Position numbers and translations under genes: made by a program
Notes under the pieces: model-generated
What the model was told of the DNA's origin: nothing
The model's input: the letters and a program-made list of their open reading frames with translations, nothing else
Database searches by the model: none
Part shown: piece by piece, positions 6,601-7,823 of the stretch
How positions within the stretch are numbered: the first letter of the stretch is position 1
Layout: every line of letters begins with the position of its first letter
From: Acetobacteraceae bacterium
GTDB taxonomy: Bacteria; Pseudomonadota; Alphaproteobacteria; Acetobacterales; Acetobacteraceae
Assembly: GCA_030039695.1 (NCBI GenBank)
Contig: JASHVB010000030.1
Location: 1-7,823 of the forward strand
Length of the DNA: 7,823 nt
Reading direction: 5' to 3'

Positions 6601-7823
6601 ATCGCATCTCGAAATCTGGCTTCCAAACCTGCAAGTGCAGCAGGAACAGATTCGTACTCCAGAGGATTCCGCTTGGCGCCACGCAGTGTATGCTGGAAAT
6701 AGCCTGACGCTTCGCGATCGTCCTGTACGAACTCCCTCGTCAGCGCAAATCCTGCCAGTGCCAACCCCCATCGAGCTTCCGATGGGGGGCGCTGAGTGGG
6801 TGTACTTATGGTCACGGTGACTTCAGCGCCAGGTGGCAGGCCGTCTGAACCTTCCTCACGCAGCGCGGCAACAATACTGTCCCTGCTCGTGCCGGGGCCG
6901 AACTGTAGATTGATCGACGGCGTTTCCCCCGAACCGCCGGCGATCCGCGGCAGGACGTGGTAGGCGCCCTTGTCGTCACGAACCAGTATATAATGATAAA
7001 CTGGGCTGTTCGGATTGTCAGGGTCGGGCCGCGGCGGGGGGTTGTCGACGTCTACCCACACATCGTCAGGATCCGGGATGAACCCCGGATCGCTCAGACG
7101 CGCCAGTACCCGCGCCGTGACCTCTTCCCCATTGGGCAACCGCAAGCGCATGCTGGGACGCTGGCGCCGATTTCTCCCGGCCGCTTGTTCTGGTTGAGGC
7201 GATTGAGGATCATCGCCAGTGCCAGTAGCGGATTCATCCGACGTGGACGGCGACGCCGGCGCCTGGATTGCTGAGATATTCTTCTGCGCGATTGCCCTGA
7301 GTTTCGTAAACCTTCCGAGCACGGCATCCATGAGTATCTCGGTGTACGCCTGCCCTTGATCACCCGTTGGAGGACCAACAGGGTCAAAAAGATAGGCATG
7401 GCCGTCGTCATCGAAGATGACCTGGGGATCGTTGAATTCCGGATCCTCCACGGTGGGCCTGTGTTGACGAAACAGCGCCTCTATCCGGTTCAGGTCGTCG
7501 ACACTGTTCTGGTTCAAAATGGCAGCGCTGGTTGTGTCATAGATGAACGTGCTGCCATCAGGTGAAACACCTGCTGTCTGAGGCCTTGATGGTCGAGGTG
7601 CGAGGATGTCGCTATCCGATGCGTTGCAAAGCGGCATGTATTGCAGCCACATACCGTTGACCAAACGGTGCGGTGCGCCCACAGGCTCAAGGATCGGAAA
7701 CCCTTCAGCCGCGCGTCGTGCGAGCACCCGTTGGGCCCGCGCAAGAAGCTCCTCTCCATTCACGTCGCCATACGTAATTTTGGCGACCCATCGCGGCCCC
7801 AGACCAAACACCGCACCCGTCGC
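654..7823 (-). CDS. Giant multidomain membrane-anchored protein with C-terminal SH3b-LysM (5' end outside window)
   Basis: One uninterrupted frame of about 2,389 residues ends at TAG (656-654). It stays open to the right edge, and the edge residues already look like a kinase glycine loop, so the GTG at 7811 is only the first in-window start candidate. Seen in order: kinase-like region, repeated Pro/Asp module, Fic-like region, second module copy, disordered linker, tandem 95-residue repeat, eight helical units, an unknown domain, one transmembrane helix, a Pro/Ser stalk, SH3b and LysM. SH3b and LysM are established cell-wall-binding families, so the C-terminus probably contacts peptidoglycan. 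The modular layout with low-complexity linkers resembles large surface or effector-type proteins, but I recognise no named family for the whole. The only visible neighbour is the IS630 remnant just downstream. The long antisense frames across it are GC-rich shadows. The coding call is near certain; the function is not known. Confidence 0.96.
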   Translation of the reverse strand, partial: ATGAVFGLGPRWVAKITYGDVNGEELLARAQRVLARRAAEGFPILEPVGAPHRLVNGMWLQYMPLCNASDSDILAPRPSRPQTAGVSPDGSTFIYDTTSAAILNQNSVDDLNRIEALFRQHRPTVEDPEFNDPQVIFDDDGHAYLFDPVGPPTGDQGQAYTEILMDAVLGRFTKLRAIAQKNISAIQAPASPSTSDESATGTGDDPQSPQPEQAAGRNRRQRPSMRLRLPNGEEVTARVLARLSDPGFIPDPDDVWVDVDNPPPRPDPDNPNSPVYHYILVRDDKGAYHVLPRIAGGSGETPSINLQFGPGTSRDSIVAALREEGSDGLPPGAEVTVTISTPTQRPPSEARWGLALAGFALTREFVQDDREASGYFQHTLRGAKRNPLEYESVPAALAGLEARFRDAIPDDPRLFVRDPEGPPLRPNFAHFLANARDAAAEFAVFFARGDFSARSLLDLSRRMHALAAFGTSGDRRYRFIAKPGEIATRNGWDNFNQQADHRPADDYAIEVATRLGLSVDEVSSVVEVPGVDAEYWPRNRRLGDASMHYYPPTTALADYFARAASVLQHIKSLADSNDTDQDQTLDAIADYYHTLINAQVHPELNNTLRMAEVNYLLRYAGISEGVSHGYLDLLAMRFSQPVFRLIFRAHVSAASIVTGSTPVQDEGGLPDDSSPAQSESAAKGNRQQRPIMRIRLPNGPEVTAEVWTHSGGVPDPDDVWADVDNQPPPPDPENPTYHFVLVRVGNGAYHVLPRGVGGSGEAAEQSDQASPEDTAGEVSRSDEPIDVPETSITSYQGPRVPNPQAEPAVAAHTLRAPDGARPRRRQGRSRGRANTSRPASTRADSAGTGPGRTPLSRPTPPDPDGALVGAGAPPSTSPQSAAAATPSLPVTVRLGTLADAATAPATSDATPATIIAADDTPVIQNSAGGAAPDQNNSSSGGSQPNNAQPDNAAAGGQTGSPTSPPTGEATGQAGGPRNLGRPFSRLRARFTRGSTNPPGTSASPSSEDREPRTIGLVFRAEQRDALMSAIQRGEFDPDQDIVVAYRQSGTAQSTGADPVVGYATIENDPTGTPQLIWQGNDPQTPLGQPMADFLADPASQGVHFAVTDASPAHALHHPPDGVLAFYSADTLDIRNQQRAGDASAAGAHQAFRFSDRTELSAVLSRQVDPSRFYVLIYRGDAATPANLAGYATFDGELRYHGTSLPVGRGRPMIDARFERAEIATDPDLQFVLLDQAVLSPRDAFDLQRDGHPIAHLRDPFIPQGEPHGRAPALRGRAPNGGRRARSVLARGLPDLRLPRILRVSHPDGRRVPMRQLPGEIRDRYSKRRPKGTYPTLAEYTPPEGIPTPTPITNPTTHTPPENQASVGAIEGSLLPPGVQGLQVRTMESRGVVVGENTRSSIAGLRGQVRRYGAIIEFVATGEAGRGIMPYAGQQVRPIIADDFATQAPWTTGTWALVTAYVEHSRRSPDAGVRALAEEADDVLGQSPAPVDGEPFTEAQWQVVNDLLATDQNSEYTGAKSAGVLSSNASAVLSRMFDVAYAPWSAEQWSALNSSSFMSVVLAWAHSSNATLRDSARNFRSIFGPNAPEQGSLLTAEQSQAVGNLLLAAWDLRSDPSLPPEQIAALDQLARCIGLTKQGWKALTSLSRNAAASPDTALADAAAHALNALRGTRSPARGWPKSLTPDQLDAVVALLNADRASKWIGGSKIAATVKGAMSPRGKALAARLRAMNGVWLSPEDGVAARTYAKVMARSDDPAVAAAAAAVFRTLPRRTPVEAGSLIRPELLDALHALFAADEASWSRPADPDVDQSVTFRPDRTLVLKNVGQSDHIGNIWIRALIEATKPITGFLSEAALVTTYQVYFEWSENNNSKTGFAIAVQPGNPDTAYRPNLVRLPDGTQLADGTVLPDNSWMLGAPAITKVIVQRERRVRFGWPKWGAILAAHFEVSVRRIKYLFSLNGRGGYVELPAGLVLTEQQARAIELAFERGRSEYSPEGSLDTRLLFRIYNTVPFWKALYNREYWRSTLLGPILPRETGAGPRRVLDRRDISVVATGGFEWPFSSLIERVTGLKPPTFDVFSFQYGHVTKILRDHVGTDQTTPAVRRNRMIIEVTTIAGLLAATATIVYLAIKKLLSRGKPKAPTTAPLPAPTQTTPSSPSTAPSQPPVRSSPSHSPGPSHAPGPSHSPGPAHSPSPSPSPSPSPPPARHRHGVTPPPKHHPTRPPSSPQPTQYVVLAGGGLNLRVEPSTAAPRIGAFAGGSFVISDGERVRDAAGNVWIAVTGYDAAHDRVQGWVEAKYLTPHRQGAENSQGRYNPTLAQEGYPSVKAQPGDTIWSIATANGLDPQAVIALNSSTYIDPDVIYPGDEVYLPIDHDDDDARRPNVRALEPVG
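714..854 (-). other. LysM domain (residues 2320-2366)
   Basis: The sequence VKAQPGDTIWSIA, then NGLDPQAVIALN, then IYPGDEVYLP contains all LysM hallmarks: the PGDT-W-IA start, the central xLxxLN-like block and the IYPG...LxIP-type ending. LysM binds N-acetylglucosamine polymers such as peptidoglycan. A short acidic-basic tail of about 20 residues (with HDDDDARR) follows to the stop. It is paired with SH3b, so the C-terminus is a tandem wall-binding unit. Confidence 0.95.
924..1133 (-). other. Bacterial SH3 domain (residues 2227-2296)
   Basis: The segment opens with YVVLAGGGLNLRVEPST, matching the family's LNLR-x-x-PST signature, continues with an IGAFAGG turn, and ends with GWVEAKYLTP, the usual GWV...YL ending. 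Bacterial SH3 domains bind cell-wall peptides and sit in many amidases and envelope proteins. An insertion before the final strand (AAHDRVQ) makes it slightly long. This is a confident family call. Confidence 0.92.
1222..1320 (-). repeat. 18-bp minisatellite coding a Ser-Pro-Gly-Pro stalk
   Basis: Five and a half 18-bp units (1222-1239, 1240-1257, 1258-1275, 1276-1293, 1294-1311, partial 1312-1320) have plus-strand consensus GACGGGCTTGGAGAGTGC. On the coding strand each gives a six-residue unit, SPGPSH-like at first and then drifting to SPSPSP. It forms part of a Pro/Ser/Thr-rich stalk (residues about 2135-2226) between the membrane helix and the SH3 domain, as expected for a spacer through the cell wall or periplasm. 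The unit length is a multiple of three, so copy-number changes keep the frame. Confidence 0.9.
1437..1505 (-). other. Single transmembrane helix (residues about 2103-2125)
   Basis: A hydrophobic run follows RRNR. It starts MIIEVTTIAGLLAAT and continues through IVYLAI into KKLLSRGK. The length (about 19-22 residues) and the charged borders fit one membrane span. Both flanks are basic, so the positive-inside rule does not settle orientation. The peptidoglycan-type domains downstream argue for an outside C-terminus. Confidence 0.85.
1512..2423 (-). other. Unrecognised domain before the membrane helix (residues about 1797-2100)
   Basis: About 300 residues with balanced composition and many aromatics (Trp, Tyr, Phe), unlike the low-complexity linkers, so it is probably folded. 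A beta-rich first part (TLVLKNVG, YQVYFEWSENNN, TGFAIAVQPGN, LVRLPDGTQL) precedes FGWPKWGAI, a helical stretch around the phrase LTEQQARAIELAFERG, and an aromatic segment (FWKALYNREYW). It ends about five residues before the membrane helix. No family or catalytic motif was recognised. Confidence 0.55.
2424..3479 (-). repeat. Eight helical repeat units of 41-53 residues (residues 1445-1796)
   Basis: Units begin near residues 1445, 1491, 1539, 1589, 1630, 1678, 1731 and 1777. Most open with a helix cap of the form (L/W/F)(T/S)xxQ(W/L): FTEAQW, WSAEQW, LTAEQS, LTKQGW, LTPDQL, LSPEDG. A hydrophobic first helix, a polar loop and an Ala/Leu-rich second helix ending in Leu-Gly or similar follow. Spacings are 46, 48, 50, 41, 48, 53 and 46 residues. 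This periodicity is typical of alpha-solenoids such as HEAT-like folds, which usually act as protein-interaction scaffolds. Sequence identity between units is low, so the family is not assigned. Confidence 0.6.
4104..4382 (-). repeat. Tandem ~95-residue repeat, copy 2 (residues 1144-1236)
   Basis: The blocks align in order with copy 1: AFRFSDRTELSAVL, VDPSRFYVLIYRGD, LAGYATFDG, LRYHG, GRPMIDARF and a closing QFVLLDQA strand. Identity is clearly lower than between the two Pro/Asp modules, so this duplication looks older or under looser constraint. A spacer of about 36 residues separates the copies. A Pro/Arg-rich linker of about 200 residues follows, with no recognised domain. Confidence 0.7.
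4491..4784 (-). repeat. Tandem ~95-residue repeat, copy 1 (residues 1010-1107)
   Basis: The copy opens with a VFRAEQRDALMSAI strand-helix, then FDPDQDIVVAYRQ, the signature VVGYATIEND, an LIWQG strand, GQPMADF and a closing strand HFAVTD. These blocks recur in order in the next copy. The pattern suggests a compact alpha/beta domain of unknown family. Confidence 0.7.
4800..5540 (-). other. Low-complexity, probably disordered linker (residues about 758-1004)
   Basis: About 245 residues are rich in Ala, Gly, Ser, Pro, Thr, Asn and Gln, with no convincing hydrophobic core. An acidic start (about 758-785) is followed by an Arg-rich patch (RPRRRQGRSRGR, 817-828), a Pro/Ala/Thr stretch, and an Asn/Gln/Gly-rich segment (around 925-960). 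It ends with another basic patch before the tandem repeats. It probably acts as a flexible spacer. The Arg patch could bind nucleic acid, lipid or polyanions, but nothing in the sequence decides this. Confidence 0.75.
5541..5783 (-). repeat. Pro/Asp-rich module, copy 2 (residues 677-757)
   Basis: The second copy keeps the same blocks: NRQQRP, MRIRLPNGPEV, PDPDDVWADVDN, a Pro-rich turn, YHFVLVRVGNGAYHVLP and GGSGE. It is about 17 bp shorter than copy 1, mainly through loss of codons before the PDPDD block and before the YH strand. Nucleotides 5649-5684 match 7041-7076 at 34 of 36 positions. Like copy 1 it follows an enzyme-like region, here the Fic-like one, and is preceded by a similar linker. 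Confidence 0.85.
5871..6470 (-). other. Fic-like domain with degenerate motif HPELNNTLR (residues about 448-647)
   Basis: Fic proteins transfer AMP or other nucleotide parts to target hydroxyls using HPFx(D/E)GNGR. Here H597 and R605 keep the exact spacing, but the loop reads HPELNNTLR, so the acidic residue and the glycines of the anion hole are missing. The surroundings fit the fold. A helix (about 450-466) comes first. A WPRNRR...MHYYPP stretch (532-548) resembles the substrate-binding flap and its PP end. Two amphipathic helices lead into the loop (DAIADYYHTLINAQV just before H597), and the helix MAEVNYLLRYAG follows R605. A helical segment (about 300-447) precedes it. If the assignment is right, classical AMPylation is doubtful and the domain may be inactive or use another chemistry. 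The main alternative is an unrelated helical domain with a chance HP...R. Confidence 0.42.
6924..7183 (-). repeat. Pro/Asp-rich module, copy 1 (residues 210-296)
   Basis: This is the first copy of a module of roughly 85 residues found twice in the protein. It starts with a basic NRRQRP stretch, then MRLRLPNGEEV, an acidic PDPDDVWVDVDN core, a Pro-rich turn, the strand YHYILVRDDKGAYHVLP and a GGSGE end. The alternating hydrophobic pattern suggests a small beta-rich domain. It follows the kinase-like region across an acidic, Ser/Gln-rich linker. I do not recognise the family. Confidence 0.85.
7278..7823 (-). other. Kinase-like domain, probably degenerate (residues about -4 to 178)
   Basis: This is motif-level recognition only. 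A Gly-containing stretch at the window edge leads into WVAKI, where K11 matches the beta3 lysine of protein-kinase or APH-type folds. A Glu pair (E20/E21) could be the helix-C acid. WLQYMPLCN (55-63) resembles a hinge strand. A segment at 130-145 aligns without gaps to the kinase catalytic-loop-to-DFG stretch: the Asn is replaced by Gln130, the hydrophobic strand is VIF, a DDDG turn follows, and LFDPV places D143 where the DFG aspartate belongs. The HRD aspartate position is occupied by Glu125. Little sequence follows D143, so any C-lobe is short. The substitutions suggest a pseudokinase or an atypical enzyme. The remaining N-lobe lies outside the window. Chance resemblance is possible. Confidence 0.4.

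Noticed and set aside
7809..7811. GTG as the true start of the giant gene
   Set aside because: The frame remains open to the window edge, the residues before GTG (A-T-G-A) continue a glycine-loop-like motif, and no ribosome-binding site can be seen. The start most likely lies outside.

Overview
The window is dominated by one giant minus-strand open reading frame. It runs without a stop from the right edge (7823) to a TAG at 654-656, about 2,390 codons. Downstream of it on the same strand lies a partial, damaged IS630-family insertion sequence that runs off the left edge. The DNA is GC-rich (roughly 60% by eye). IS630 elements of this type are common in Rhizobiales and Burkholderiales, so a GC-rich proteobacterium is the best guess. 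The taxon cannot be fixed from the sequence, and a giant unannotated protein beside IS debris suggests an accessory region.

Residue numbers below count the in-frame GTG at 7811 as residue 1. The frame is open to the window edge, so this is probably not the true start. From N to C the protein appears to hold: a kinase-like, probably degenerate, domain (about -4 to 178); a Pro/Asp-rich module, copy 1 (210-296); a helical stretch leading into a Fic-like domain with a degenerate HPELNNTLR loop (about 448-647); module copy 2 (677-757); a roughly 250-residue low-complexity linker with an Arg-rich patch (758-1005); two tandem copies of a roughly 95-residue repeat (1010-1107 and 1144-1236); a Pro-rich linker (about 1237-1444); eight helical units of 41-53 residues (1445-1796); an unrecognised domain (about 1797-2100); one transmembrane helix (about 2107-2125); a Pro/Ser-rich stalk coded partly by an 18-bp minisatellite (about 2135-2226); and a bacterial SH3 domain (2227-2296) followed by a LysM domain (2320-2365).

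Only the SH3 and LysM domains are confident family calls. They suggest peptidoglycan anchoring at the C-terminus. The two enzyme-like domains are motif-level inferences, each followed by a copy of the same linker-plus-module cassette. Together they suggest an envelope-tethered effector or toxin-like protein with stacked, possibly inactivated, post-translational-modification domains. No immunity, chaperone or secretion gene is visible, because the gene fills the window.

The IS630 remnant (1 to about 610-656) lacks the usual N-terminal helix-turn-helix region. It is split by a -1 frame change at an A8 run (313-320) that lies just after an AGGAGG sequence, so it is either a programmed-frameshift transposase or a decayed copy. 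A GC-rich hairpin (620-638) sits between the two genes. No RNA genes, CRISPR arrays or plus-strand genes are supported.
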